NCBI GenBank assembly: GCA_016124655.1
Contig: WGNI01000015.1
Coordinates: forward strand, 1 to 64,000
Length of the DNA: 64,000 bases
Origin: Alphaproteobacteria bacterium
GTDB lineage: Bacteria; Pseudomonadota; Alphaproteobacteria; Caulobacterales; Aquidulcibacteraceae
Reading direction: 5' to 3'
Shown one piece after another: positions 52,693-62,166 of the stretch. The notes under the pieces are model-generated. The model was not told the DNA's origin and did no database searches. It worked only from the letters and a program-made list of their open reading frames with translations. The stretch's first letter is position 1, and every line of letters starts with the position of its first letter. Both the position numbers and the translations under genes were made by a program.

Positions 52693-54381
52693 ATGCCGAG
52701 CGAGTTCAAGGACGTGCCGCTCGGGCTAGCGGCCAAGATCGAAAGCCTATCGTCGCTGCTGCAGCGGCAGGTGGCCATGCGCATGCCGCGCTATCAGCGG
52801 CCCTATGTGTGGGAAGCGGGCGAAGTCACCCAATTGATGGAGGATCTGCTCGCTGCTTACGAACGGCAGGCGCATTCGTATTTCGTCGGGCAGATGGTTT
52901 TCGTGCGCAGAAACCGTCTGGAGGTCGAGATCGCCGACGGCCAACAACGCCTAACGACGCTGACAATGTTTCTGGCCTATGTGCGCGACCGCGCCGCCGC
53001 TCATGGCGACATGTATCAGCGGCTGATCGCGCTGAACGATGGAACGCCGCGCATCCATCTGCGCCCGGCAGACGAAAACTTCTTTGCGGAGTATGTGCAA
53101 AAGCCGGGGAAGCTATCGACGCTTCTGACGGCGGAAGGCACCGCCACGGACTCGCAGGGACTTCTGTGCAACACCGCGAAGGTGCTCAGCTCGCTGTTTG
53201 AGTCCATGGACGCGGAGACGCTGCATGACTTCGCGTATTATGTCAGCTGCGCCACGGTGTTGAACATCATCGAAGCCGACGAGCGCGGCGGCGCGCTTAC
53301 CGTGTTCAATGCCATGAACCGGGAAGGCAAGATCGTCTCCGGACCGGACATCGTGAAATCGGAATTGCTGGAGCGGGCGCACCTTTCGGAAGAGGATGCT
53401 GAAGACATCGCGCGCGAATGGGAGAATCTGGAAGACGCCATGTCGCGCGGGGCGTTCGAAGAATTGATCCGGCTAACGCCGCGCCTGCTGTATGGGGAGC
53501 CTGTGGTCGCGCAGGGCGATCTCGGCGCGTTCCGCCGCGTCGTCGATGAGCGCCTTTCGCCCAAGGAATTCGTGCGCGCGACGTTGCCGCGCTATTCCGC
53601 GGCGCTGACCGGCATTCGCACGCGAACGGTGGCCGCGGGCCCGCACACGCAGGACGTCAATCGCCGCATTGCGTGTCTGTTTAATGTCGCGTCGGTGGAG
53701 TGGCTTCCCCTGGTGGTGCGCTACGTCGCCGATTTCGGCGGCAATCACGACAAGCTGGCGCGGTTCGTTCGGGCGATGGATGCGCTGGCGTTCGCGTTGG
53801 CGCTGAACATTGGCGATCCCAACGAAAAATCGAAGCGGCTGGCGCGGATCTGGGCCGCGGGCGCGGATGAAAAGCTGCTGTTCGGCGCAGACGGCGCGCT
53901 GACGCTTTCGGAGGCGGAGCGCCGCGCGTTGCTGGGCCGCGTGAGCGGTCAATTCAATCGCGACAACAAAACCGACGCGAGCTTGCGGCGCATCGTGTGC
54001 GCGCGGACCAATGCGGCGATGGAGGGCGGAGAAGTGCCTTCGCTGGACGATCGGGTCACGACGCTGGAGCACATCCTGCCGGCGCGCGGCGGGGGGAAAT
54101 CTTGGGAAACGAACTTTCCGACCTTGGAGCAGCGCGATCGCTACGCCCACATTCTCGGCAATTGGACGTTCGTCACCAAGCGGCAGAATGGCCGGTGCGG
54201 CGCCAAATCATTTCAGGAAAAACGAAAGATCTACTTTGAGTCTCCCGACGGGCAGATGTGGGCCATCATGCGCGACATCCAGGATGTCGAAGACTGGACC
54301 TGGGAGGCGATCGAGCGGCGGCACCAGCGGCTGACGGGACTTCTGGCGCGCGATCTCAACCTACACGGCGGCGAATTCTAG
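52693..54381 (+). CDS. GmrSD-type DUF262-DUF1524 protein
   Basis: A 562-residue fused protein. The N-terminal DUF262 (ParB/sulfiredoxin-like nucleotide-using) part has MPRYQRPYVW near 31-40 and IADGQQRLTTL near 80-90. The C-terminal DUF1524 HNH part has TLEHILPARGG (His460), LGNWTFVTKRQN and KSFQEKRKIYF. This is the single-chain GmrSD layout, a type IV restriction enzyme family that cuts modified (glucosylated or hydroxymethylated) phage DNA; some relatives act in BREX systems. It stands alone between murI and a glycosyltransferase. Defence function is inferred from the family. Confidence 0.85.
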   Translation: MPSEFKDVPLGLAAKIESLSSLLQRQVAMRMPRYQRPYVWEAGEVTQLMEDLLAAYERQAHSYFVGQMVFVRRNRLEVEIADGQQRLTTLTMFLAYVRDRAAAHGDMYQRLIALNDGTPRIHLRPADENFFAEYVQKPGKLSTLLTAEGTATDSQGLLCNTAKVLSSLFESMDAETLHDFAYYVSCATVLNIIEADERGGALTVFNAMNREGKIVSGPDIVKSELLERAHLSEEDAEDIAREWENLEDAMSRGAFEELIRLTPRLLYGEPVVAQGDLGAFRRVVDERLSPKEFVRATLPRYSAALTGIRTRTVAAGPHTQDVNRRIACLFNVASVEWLPLVVRYVADFGGNHDKLARFVRAMDALAFALALNIGDPNEKSKRLARIWAAGADEKLLFGADGALTLSEAERRALLGRVSGQFNRDNKTDASLRRIVCARTNAAMEGGEVPSLDDRVTTLEHILPARGGGKSWETNFPTLEQRDRYAHILGNWTFVTKRQNGRCGAKSFQEKRKIYFESPDGQMWAIMRDIQDVEDWTWEAIERRHQRLTGLLARDLNLHGGEF

Positions 54382-54386
54382 ACGTG

Positions 54387-55973
54387 CTACTGGCGCAGTC
54401 GCGCCATGTATTCTGCGTCGCGAGCAACGGGCTCAAAGCCGGACGCTACGGCCAGGTAGACGTCGCGGTTCTGCGTTGGGCCGAGCGGCACGGCGTGGAT
54501 CGCGTGTTCCGAAAACGCATCAAAGTCGGCTGCGATCTGCGCGCGATAAGGCTCGGTGGTTGAGACGACGAGCGTGCGGGCGCCGACATCGGCCGTCATC
54601 GGCGCGACCGCTTCGGCGTGGTTGCCGGGCGCGTCGCCGATCACCCACATGCGCAGGGGCGCGGGCGGGCCATCCTCACGCCAATGATAGGCCAGCTCGA
54701 AGAACATGGAGCGATCGTCGACAAGGATCGCGGTCACGGGGCCCGCGCGCGAGACGTCCCGCGCGGCGTTGCGGACAAGGTCGGCGGTCTCCTGCCAGGC
54801 CCAGGCCTCGCGCAGACCGCGCGGGCGCTTGTTGGAGAATGCGTCGACCGTTGTCGGCGCAACGAGCGCAACCGCCAGGATTGCGCCGAGCACGGCGTGC
54901 AGCGCTGCGCTGGAGATCAGCGCGACCCGTCCTGGCCGGGTTTCGCTCAGCTGCCCCGCCAACCAGAGGATGGCGGCGGGATAGGCTGCCGCCGCCCAAT
55001 TGGCGTGTGCGCGCACAAGCAAGGCCTGACCCAAGATGATGATGAGCGGGGGCAGGGTGAAGGCGAGGAGGAATTTGTCGCGGTCGTCGAGCCGCGCTGG
55101 CGCGCGCGCCGCGTGGAAGACCAAGATCAGCAGGGCGATCAGCAGAATGGGCCCGACCACGCCGGCTTGGCTGGCGAGGAAGTCCCACGCTTCGTCGGGG
55201 TGGATGAGCGCCTGGTCCAGACTGGCGTTGGCGGCGGTGTGCGAGACGGTGGCGAAGCGATGCGTCGCATTCCAGACGGCGTTTGGCGCAACGACGATCA
55301 GTGCGGCCGCCCAGGCGACGAGGCCCTCGCGCGAAAACAGCGCCTGACGCACTGGCTTGGACCAGATCGCGGCAATGGCGGCGCACAGCGGGAAATAGCC
55401 CATGGCGTACTTCGCCAGCATGCCGAGGCCGGCCGCGGCGCCCAGCGCTGCGGCCCAGCGCCAGTCGCGCGTCTCGATGAAGCGGTAGAGGGCGAATAGC
55501 GCTGCGGACCAGAGCGGGAGCAAAAGCGCGTCGGTGGAAATGACCGCGGTCGAGAATTGGACGCCGGGCATCAAGAGCCAGCCGACGCCGGCCCAGAGCC
55601 CCGCCATCGGCGAATAGGCGCGATGCGCTAATGCATAGAGCGCGAAGGCGCCTAATGTGTGTGCAATCGGCGATACCAAACGCACCGCCCAGGGCGCATC
55701 CCCGAACAGCGCTGTGCTGCCGGCAATCGCCCAACCAATTAGCGGCGGTTTTGAGAAGTAACCCCAATCAAGATTTTTGCCCCACCACCAGTATTGCGCT
55801 TCGTCAAAATGCAAATCGAGCGGCGAAGCAATCAATGTCGCCACGCGCAGCGCCAGTAATGCGGCGGCGATCGCCACGAACACCATAAACTCACGGTCTG
55901 AGGTCTTTGCGCCGCTTCGCATTTTCTTTGTCTTTCGTCGCGGTTGTTTTTGGCGACCGCGCGTCTCGCTCAT
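54387..55973 (-). CDS. GT39-type membrane glycosyltransferase (PMT/ArnT-like)
   Basis: A 528-residue polyprenyl-phosphate-sugar-dependent glycosyltransferase with about ten to twelve helices. The first periplasmic loop has LHFDEAQYWWWGKNLDWGY with the catalytic-type Asp-Glu, then SKPPLIGW, both typical of the PMT_2/ArnT family. GMLAKYAMGYF and HANWAAAAYPA are further family segments, and a soluble C-terminal domain follows. The substrate may be lipid A, protein or polysaccharide. The basic N-terminus (SETRGRQKQPRRK) is predicted cytoplasmic. Its start is close to that of the divergent receptor gene and lacks a clear ribosome site. Confidence 0.87.
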   Translation of the reverse strand: MSETRGRQKQPRRKTKKMRSGAKTSDREFMVFVAIAAALLALRVATLIASPLDLHFDEAQYWWWGKNLDWGYFSKPPLIGWAIAGSTALFGDAPWAVRLVSPIAHTLGAFALYALAHRAYSPMAGLWAGVGWLLMPGVQFSTAVISTDALLLPLWSAALFALYRFIETRDWRWAAALGAAAGLGMLAKYAMGYFPLCAAIAAIWSKPVRQALFSREGLVAWAAALIVVAPNAVWNATHRFATVSHTAANASLDQALIHPDEAWDFLASQAGVVGPILLIALLILVFHAARAPARLDDRDKFLLAFTLPPLIIILGQALLVRAHANWAAAAYPAAILWLAGQLSETRPGRVALISSAALHAVLGAILAVALVAPTTVDAFSNKRPRGLREAWAWQETADLVRNAARDVSRAGPVTAILVDDRSMFFELAYHWREDGPPAPLRMWVIGDAPGNHAEAVAPMTADVGARTLVVSTTEPYRAQIAADFDAFSEHAIHAVPLGPTQNRDVYLAVASGFEPVARDAEYMARLRQ

Positions 55974-56154
55974 TGCATGACTTTTCAGCGGCGTCACCCA
56001 CACGTCGCTGCAAGCTGTGGCGCGAAAGCGACAGTCACAAAATAGAGAAAAAATTGTGTCCCAACCTTCGCAACGCGCCGCTAAGGCGAGCGCGTCGCCG
56101 CGCGATCCATCGGTGTGCTCGCAGCGCGCGTCTCCAAAACAGGGGTTGGGTGTC

Positions 56155-59100
56155 ATGATCCGGAAGAGATTGGCGGGGGGCATTGCCCTGTCCGCGATGG
56201 CGATGGCGTTTGGAAGCGCAGCCTGGGCGCAAGAGACGACGTCCGCTGTTCGCGGCACGGTTACCGACGACACTGGCGCGCCGATTGACGGGGCCACAGT
56301 GACCGTGACGCACGAGCCGTCCGGCACGACGCGAACCGAAGAGACGTTCGGCGGCGGGGTGTTCGATCTGCGCGGCCTGCCGACGGGCGGTCCGTTCACC
56401 GTGGAAGTCAATGCGGACGGCTATCAGGGCGAACGCTACGGCGACATCTTCCTGACGATCGGCAACCCGTTCCGCATCACGGTCGACCTCGAACCGTCGA
56501 TGGAGGACATCGTCGTGGTGGCGACGATCCAACGCGCGGGCGTGGACGCGGTCGGCTCAGAGACGGTGCTCAATCGCGACGACATTGACGGCGTTGTTTC
56601 GGTCAACCGCGACATTCGCGACCTCGCGCGCCGCGATCCGCTGGTGTCGCAAACCGCGGGCGGCAACCAGGGCATCCGCATCGCCGGCTCCAATCCGCGC
56701 ACGAACCGGATCACGATCGACGGCGTGCAGGCGCAGGACAATTACGGCCTCAACACCGGCGGCTTGCCGACCCGGCGCGGCCCGGTGTCGATCGACGCCA
56801 TCGAAACCTTTCAGGTCGAGGCGGTGCCGTTCGACGTTGAGAACGGCGATTTCCTCGGCGGGGCGATTAACGTGGTGCTCGCCCAGGGCGGCAACGAACT
56901 CGATGGTTCGGCATTCATAAAATATCTGAACGAAGGCCTGGTCGGCACGACCTTGAACGGCGCCCGGTCGCCGCGTCTGGTCACACAGGAAAACTATGGC
57001 GGCACGCTGCGCGGGCCGATCATTCAAGACACGCTGTTCTACGCGTTGTCGTATGAATACTATAATTCTGCGGACGTGACGGATCGCGGTCCCGCCGGCG
57101 CCGGCTTTCCCAACACGATCACCGGACCGAGCGGCGCGCTCACCCAGGCGCAGATCGATAACATCACCGGCATCTACTACAATACCTATGGCGGCACACG
57201 GCCGCTCGGCGGCATTCCGCAAACGCTGCCGATCTATGACGAAAAGTATACCGGCCGGATCGACTGGAACATCAACGAAGACCACCGCGCTTTCGCGACG
57301 TATCGCTATTCGGAATCCGGTCTGCGCCAGCGGACCAATCTGAATCAGACTTCTGCGGGTCTGGATTCTCAATGGTACCTCACCGGGGAAGAAGACCAGA
57401 CGTTCGCGTTCCAGCTGAACAGCGATTGGACCTCGGCGTTCTCTACCGAAGCGCGCTACAGCCAGCGCGATTATACGCGCCTGCAGGAACCGCCGAACGG
57501 ACAGACATTCTCCGACGTTCAGGTCTGCACGTCGTTGACCGCGACGTCGGGCGGATCAGCCACTGGCTGCGATTCGATCGGTATTGTCCGGTTCGGCCCG
57601 GACCAGTTCCGCCACGCAAACTTCCTGCAAACGCAAAACCAGCAGGCGTCCTTCTCGGGTGAGTACGTCCTCGGCGACCATCTGGTGAAGGCCGGCGTTC
57701 AATGGTTTCGCCGGGACGTATTCAACCTGTTCCTGCCGCAATCGGACGGCGTCTATTATTTCGACTCGGTCGCGGATTTCACCGCCGGCCGGGCCAACCA
57801 ATTGGTCTACCGCAATGCGTTGACCAACAATCCGAGCGATGGCGCGGCGTCATTCGACTACAATGTGTGGTCGGCGTTCGTGCAAGACCGCTGGGACATC
57901 ACCGATACGCTGACGGTCAATGCGGGCCTGCGGTATGATGCGTATGCCAGCGATGACAAGCCGCGGCTGAACCAGGGTTTTGTCAACCGGTACGGATTCG
58001 ACAATCTGGAGACCTATGCCGGTCGCGACGTTTTGATGCCGCGGATCTCCGCGGAGTGGACGCCGCTCGACGAGCTAAAAATTTCCGGCGGCGTCGGCCT
58101 GTTCTCCGGCGGTCTGCCGGACGTGTTCCTGGCGAACTCATTCTCGAACACGGGCGTGATCGACAACTCGTTCGACTTCCGGCGCAGCACCGCCGGCGTG
58201 CTGAGCGAAAACAACGGCAACGTCAATTGCAGCCTTGCGACGCCGATCTATGGCGGCTTCACGGGTCCGCAGGTCTGTTCAGACGCATTGAACGTCCCGG
58301 TGAATTCCGGTTTCGGCCAATCGGTTCCGGCATCCGTGCAGGCAGCACTCGGCAGCCTGACCGCGTCGCCGTTTGGCGAAACCAATTCGATTGCGCCGGA
58401 CTTCGAAATTCCGTCGGATTGGCGGGCCAATTTCTCGGCGAAGTATGACCGATGGGGCTATGATTTCGGCTTCGATGCGGTGTTCGTGCGCACGAATGAG
58501 GGTTTGGCGTTCCGCGATCTGCGCGCCGTGCCGCTGCTCATCAATGGCCAGCGCGCCCTGACGCCGGACGGTCGGGTGCGCTATGACGGCTTGACGACGG
58601 CGATCAGAAATTCCGTTTCCGGCACGACGGTCTCTACGCCGCCATCGGCGATCCCGCTGAGCTCAACCGGCGCCATCGGCAACAACCGGGACATCCAAGC
58701 GTACAATCCTGGCGAAGAGAGCGAGTATATCACCGTCGCCTTCTCGGTGGCGCGGGAGTACGATTTCGGCCTGGACTGGAGCCTTGCCTACACGTTCCAG
58801 GACTTCGACGAATATTCCGCTGCGGCGCGTTTTGCATCCACCGCAAGCTCTCTCTATGGCGATCAGTTCACCGCGCTCGATCCGAATGCGCCGGTGTCCG
58901 GCCGCGGTCTGGAGCAGATCGACGATTCCTGGAAAGGCGAACTGAACTGGCGCCGCAATTTCGTCGGCGATCTGGAGACGCGTTTCTCGCTGTTCGGCGA
59001 ATGGTTCTCCGATCGGCCGTCGACGCCGACGATGGGCACTGTCGGCGGCGGCCGCTCCACCACGTTCGGCGTCAATCGCGCCAACCAGATCGCTTACATT

Positions 59101-59580
59101 CCGAACTTCTCGGGATGGAACGGCACGTCGACGACGCTTCCCAATGACACACGGGTCGTGTTCGACACCGCCACGACCGCGCAACGCGTGCTGAACTCCG
59201 TGCGGCAATTCAATCTGCCGCAAGGCCAGATTGCCGAGCGCGGCTCGATCGAGAACGACGACATTGCGCGCTTCGATCTGACTTTCAGCCAGGAGCTGCC
59301 CGCGCTGCGCGACAGCCACCGCATGCTGCTGACGTTTGAAATTCAGAACCTGGGCAATCTGATCAATGACGAATGGGGCATCATCCGCACGCGCACAGAG
59401 ACAGGCGTGCGCCTGTATGACGTCACGTGCGCGGGCGCCGACGGCGTGGCGGACAATGACGGTCAGCTGACTTGCCAGACGTATCGCATCACCAACGCGA
59501 ATACGACCGCCACCAGTGAAACGCTCGATAGCGAAACCTCGCGCTGGTATATTCAGATCGGTTTGAAATACGAGTTCTAG
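56155..59580 (+). CDS. TonB-dependent receptor with carboxypeptidase regulatory-like domain (Oar-like)
   Basis: An 1141-residue outer-membrane protein. After a signal peptide (to AWAQ near residue 26) comes a carboxypeptidase regulatory-like domain, AVRGTVTDDTGAPIDGATVT, about 85 residues. The plug follows, with VVATIQRAGVDAVG, RIAGSNPRTNRITIDGVQAQ and EAVPFDVENGDFLGGAIN. The barrel ends IQIGLKYEF. This layout is of the Oar type. Three cysteine pairs (spacers 13, 15 and 14 residues) lie in loops and could be disulfides. AGGGG precedes the ATG; an upstream GTG frame of 46 codons looks spurious. Confidence 0.92.
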   Translation: MIRKRLAGGIALSAMAMAFGSAAWAQETTSAVRGTVTDDTGAPIDGATVTVTHEPSGTTRTEETFGGGVFDLRGLPTGGPFTVEVNADGYQGERYGDIFLTIGNPFRITVDLEPSMEDIVVVATIQRAGVDAVGSETVLNRDDIDGVVSVNRDIRDLARRDPLVSQTAGGNQGIRIAGSNPRTNRITIDGVQAQDNYGLNTGGLPTRRGPVSIDAIETFQVEAVPFDVENGDFLGGAINVVLAQGGNELDGSAFIKYLNEGLVGTTLNGARSPRLVTQENYGGTLRGPIIQDTLFYALSYEYYNSADVTDRGPAGAGFPNTITGPSGALTQAQIDNITGIYYNTYGGTRPLGGIPQTLPIYDEKYTGRIDWNINEDHRAFATYRYSESGLRQRTNLNQTSAGLDSQWYLTGEEDQTFAFQLNSDWTSAFSTEARYSQRDYTRLQEPPNGQTFSDVQVCTSLTATSGGSATGCDSIGIVRFGPDQFRHANFLQTQNQQASFSGEYVLGDHLVKAGVQWFRRDVFNLFLPQSDGVYYFDSVADFTAGRANQLVYRNALTNNPSDGAASFDYNVWSAFVQDRWDITDTLTVNAGLRYDAYASDDKPRLNQGFVNRYGFDNLETYAGRDVLMPRISAEWTPLDELKISGGVGLFSGGLPDVFLANSFSNTGVIDNSFDFRRSTAGVLSENNGNVNCSLATPIYGGFTGPQVCSDALNVPVNSGFGQSVPASVQAALGSLTASPFGETNSIAPDFEIPSDWRANFSAKYDRWGYDFGFDAVFVRTNEGLAFRDLRAVPLLINGQRALTPDGRVRYDGLTTAIRNSVSGTTVSTPPSAIPLSSTGAIGNNRDIQAYNPGEESEYITVAFSVAREYDFGLDWSLAYTFQDFDEYSAAARFASTASSLYGDQFTALDPNAPVSGRGLEQIDDSWKGELNWRRNFVGDLETRFSLFGEWFSDRPSTPTMGTVGGGRSTTFGVNRANQIAYIPNFSGWNGTSTTLPNDTRVVFDTATTAQRVLNSVRQFNLPQGQIAERGSIENDDIARFDLTFSQELPALRDSHRMLLTFEIQNLGNLINDEWGIIRTRTETGVRLYDVTCAGADGVADNDGQLTCQTYRITNANTTATSETLDSETSRWYIQIGLKYEF

Positions 59581-59611
59581 GCGTCTCCAACTCCGCAGGA
59601 ACTTTCGTCTC

Positions 59612-59639
59612 GGGGCGGCTCGGTCGGGCCGCCCCTTTT
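59612..59639 (+). terminator. Rho-independent terminator after Oar-like receptor gene
   Basis: A perfect 8-bp stem, GGGGCGGC with GCCGCCCC, around an 8-base loop, followed by TTTT. It lies 31 bases past the receptor stop. Confidence 0.9.
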
Positions 59640-59718
59640 GTTTGCACGGAAGCGATCGGCGCTTGAATGCGGCGCGGAAACGCTTATCTCGGCGGACTTG
59701 CCCGCAAGGACCGCGCCC

Positions 59719-60720
59719 ATGTTCGCCATCCAGGTTCCGCCCGAATGGGCGCCGCACAAGGCGATGTGGACGGCGTGGCCGTCCGACGCCGATCTCTGGC
59801 AAGACGATCTGGAGCCGGCGCGCGCGGAGGTCGCCGCCATGATCGGCGCTTTGCATGCCGGCGGCCGCGGCGAGCGCGTGCGCGTCCTGGTCAATGGCGA
59901 AGAGGCGGCGGCATCCGCCCGCGCGGCGCTGGGCGCCATGGCGGACGTCACTCCGCATCTGTTTGGCGACATCTGGCTGCGGGACACGGGGCCTATCTTC
60001 GCGCGGCGCGACGGCGCGCCGGTCGCGGTGGGGTTCGCCTTCAATGGCTGGGGCGAGAAATATGTGCTCGAGGGCGATCACGCGGTGGCCGCGGGCGTTG
60101 CAGATATCGCCGGCGCGCGGCTGGAGGCGCATGGCTATGTGCTGGAAGGCGGCGCCATCGAGATGGACGGCGAAGGTACGCTGATCACGACGCGGCAATG
60201 CCTGCTCAATCGCAACCGCAATCCGAGTTGGGGCGAAGCGGAAGCGGAAGCTGCGCTGCGCAGTGCATTGGGCATTCACAAGGTGATCTGGCTCGATGAC
60301 GGGCTCATCAATGATCACACGGACGGCCATGTCGACAATCTGGCGCGGTTCGTTGCGCCTGGCCGCGTGGTGATTCAGGCGCCATACGGCGCAGGCGATC
60401 CGAACGCCGCCGTTTACGACGCCATTGCGCGTGTTCTCGATCGCGCGATCGATGCGGCGGGCCGGCGGCTTGAGGTTATTCGCATTCCATCGCCTGGCGC
60501 GATCGCTGACGAAGACAATCGCATCGTGCCCGCGTCGCACATGAATTTCATCATCGGCAACGCGACCGTGGTCGCGCCCATCTATTCCGACAGCGGCGAT
60601 GACGCGGTAAAGGCGCTGGCGCCGTTGTTTCCGGGCCGAGAAACAATCGGATTATCGGCGCACGCCATCCTGACCGGCGGGGGATCGTTTCACTGCATCA
60701 CGCAGCAGGAGCCCGCGTGA
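59719..60720 (+). CDS. aguA: Agmatine deiminase
   Basis: A 333-residue guanidino-modifying enzyme converting agmatine to N-carbamoylputrescine. The nucleophile is Cys326 in [15 protein letters not shown]; acid/base residues lie in [28 protein letters not shown] and [10 protein letters not shown]. Length is a little short of the common 340-370. The start follows AAGGA; the frame's earlier part is not conserved-looking. The operon continues with an isomerase-like gene and aguB, which takes the product to putrescine. Confidence 0.92.
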   Translation: MFAIQVPPEWAPHKAMWTAWPSDADLWQDDLEPARAEVAAMIGALHAGGRGERVRVLVNGEEAAASARAALGAMADVTPHLFGDIWLRDTGPIFARRDGAPVAVGFAFNGWGEKYVLEGDHAVAAGVADIAGARLEAHGYVLEGGAIEMDGEGTLITTRQCLLNRNRNPSWGEAEAEAALRSALGIHKVIWLDDGLINDHTDGHVDNLARFVAPGRVVIQAPYGAGDPNAAVYDAIARVLDRAIDAAGRRLEVIRIPSPGAIADEDNRIVPASHMNFIIGNATVVAPIYSDSGDDAVKALAPLFPGRETIGLSAHAILTGGGSFHCITQQEPA

Positions 60721-61313
60721 TGGTCGCGCTCGATTTCTGGTTCGAGTTCGCCTCGACCTATTCCTATCCTGCGGCGATGCGCATTGAACGCGCCGCTGAA
60801 GCGCGCGGCGTGACCGTGCGCTGGCGCCCCGTTCTGCTCGGCCCAATCTTCGCCGCGCAGGGGCTCACCGATTCGCCCTTCAACGCGTATCCGCAGAAGG
60901 GCGCTTATATGTGGCGGGACATGGCGCGCATCTGCGCCAGTCTGGACCTGCCGTTCCGAAGGCCGTCGCCGTTTCCGCAGAACGGGCTTTTGGGCGCACG
61001 CGTCGCGACCGCGCTCGACGATGCCGCGCGACCCGCGTTCGTGAAGGCGCTCTACACCGCTGCATTCGGCGACGGCGCGCAGATCAGCGATCCCGATGTC
61101 GTGAGCGACGTGTTGGTTGGGTGCGGGCTACCGGCGCGGGAAACGCTGACGCGCGCGCAATCGGAGGACACAAAGTCGCGACTGCGCTCCGCCGTGGACA
61201 CGGCGCAAGCGGCAGGCGTGTTCGGCGCGCCGAGCTTTGTGTGCGAGGATGGCGAATTGTTTTGGGGCAATGATCGACTGGAGGCCGCCCTGGATTGGGC
61301 GGCGGGAGTTTGA
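60720..61313 (+). CDS. DsbA-fold 2-hydroxychromene-2-carboxylate isomerase-like protein
   Basis: A 197-residue thioredoxin-fold protein of the HCCA isomerase/kappa-GST group. The start FWFEFASTYSYPAAMRIERA is the family opening, with serine in place of the DsbA cysteine. WRPVLLGPIFAAQGL follows, and the cis-proline loop is FGAPSFVCEDGELFWGNDR. Known members isomerise 2-hydroxychromene-2-carboxylate in naphthalene breakdown using glutathione. Here the gene sits between aguA and aguB, overlapping aguA (TGATG), so a role with polyamines or glutathione is possible but unproved. Confidence 0.87.
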   Translation: MVALDFWFEFASTYSYPAAMRIERAAEARGVTVRWRPVLLGPIFAAQGLTDSPFNAYPQKGAYMWRDMARICASLDLPFRRPSPFPQNGLLGARVATALDDAARPAFVKALYTAAFGDGAQISDPDVVSDVLVGCGLPARETLTRAQSEDTKSRLRSAVDTAQAAGVFGAPSFVCEDGELFWGNDRLEAALDWAAGV

Positions 61314-61316
61314 GGC

Positions 61317-62153
61317 ATGAGCCGCATGCTGTCCGTGGCGGTGATTCAAACCGCTTATGGCGCCGACATGGACGCCAACATCGCCAAGACTGAATCGCTC
61401 GTTCGCGATGCGGCGAAGCAAGGCGCGCAGGTTATCCTGGCGTCGGAATTGCTGCAGGGGCCGTACTTTTGCACATCGCAAGAGGAGCGCTGGTTCGCGG
61501 GCGCCTATGCGGCGCTTGAGCATCCGGTTGTGCAAAAGCTTGCGCCGTTGGCGAAAGACCTGAACGTCGCTCTGCCGCTGTCGATCTTCGAACGTGACGG
61601 GCCGGCCTATTACAATTCGCTGGTGATGGTGGACGCGGGCGGGGAAATCCTTGGCGTCTATCGTAAGAGCCACATCCCCGACGGGCCGGGCTATCAGGAG
61701 AAGTATTATTTCCGCCCCGGCGATACCGGCTTCAAAGTGTGGGACACGAAGTTTGGGCGCGTGGGCGTCGGCATCTGCTGGGACCAATGGTTTCCCGAAG
61801 CCGCGCGCGCGATGGCGCTGATGGGCGCGGATGTGTTGATGTATCCCACCGCGATCGGTTCGGAGCCGCATGATTCATCGCTTGACACCCGCGATCCGTG
61901 GCGCCGCGCCATGCAGGGCCATGCGGTGGCGAATGTGATTCCGGTCGCAGCCGCGAACCGGATCGGCTTGGAAGAGAGCGGACAAGCGTTTTACGGCTCA
62001 TCGTTCATCGCCGATCACCGCGGCGATTTGGTTGCAGCGTTTGATCGCCAGGACGAAGGCGTGCTGGTGCATGCGTTCGATCTGGACTTCCTCGACCGCC
62101 ACCGCGCGGCGTGGGGGTTCTTTCGCGACCGGCGCCCGGACCTTTACCGCTAG
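61317..62153 (+). CDS. aguB: N-carbamoylputrescine amidase
   Basis: A 278-residue nitrilase-superfamily amidase giving putrescine, CO2 and ammonia. The catalytic triad is Glu44 (LASELLQGPYFC), Lys117 (YRKSHIPDGPGY) and Cys154 (VGICWDQWFPE). The segment GPGYQEKYYFRPGDTGF is diagnostic for this amidase branch. GAGGC precedes the ATG. With aguA upstream it completes the agmatine route to putrescine; no arginine decarboxylase gene is in the window. A second, different nitrilase (Nit1-like) lies 52 kb upstream. Confidence 0.94.
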   Translation: MSRMLSVAVIQTAYGADMDANIAKTESLVRDAAKQGAQVILASELLQGPYFCTSQEERWFAGAYAALEHPVVQKLAPLAKDLNVALPLSIFERDGPAYYNSLVMVDAGGEILGVYRKSHIPDGPGYQEKYYFRPGDTGFKVWDTKFGRVGVGICWDQWFPEAARAMALMGADVLMYPTAIGSEPHDSSLDTRDPWRRAMQGHAVANVIPVAAANRIGLEESGQAFYGSSFIADHRGDLVAAFDRQDEGVLVHAFDLDFLDRHRAAWGFFRDRRPDLYR

Positions 62154-62166
62154 GTCAGCGCGACGC

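Noticed and set aside
55974-56411. 146-codon upstream extension of the GT39-type gene
   Set aside because: It lies antisense to the start of the Oar-like receptor gene; the membrane protein is complete from the later ATG.
58663-60540. 625-codon minus-strand open frame across the Oar-like receptor and aguA
   Set aside because: It runs opposite two certain genes and through a strong terminator, and its product has no family features.
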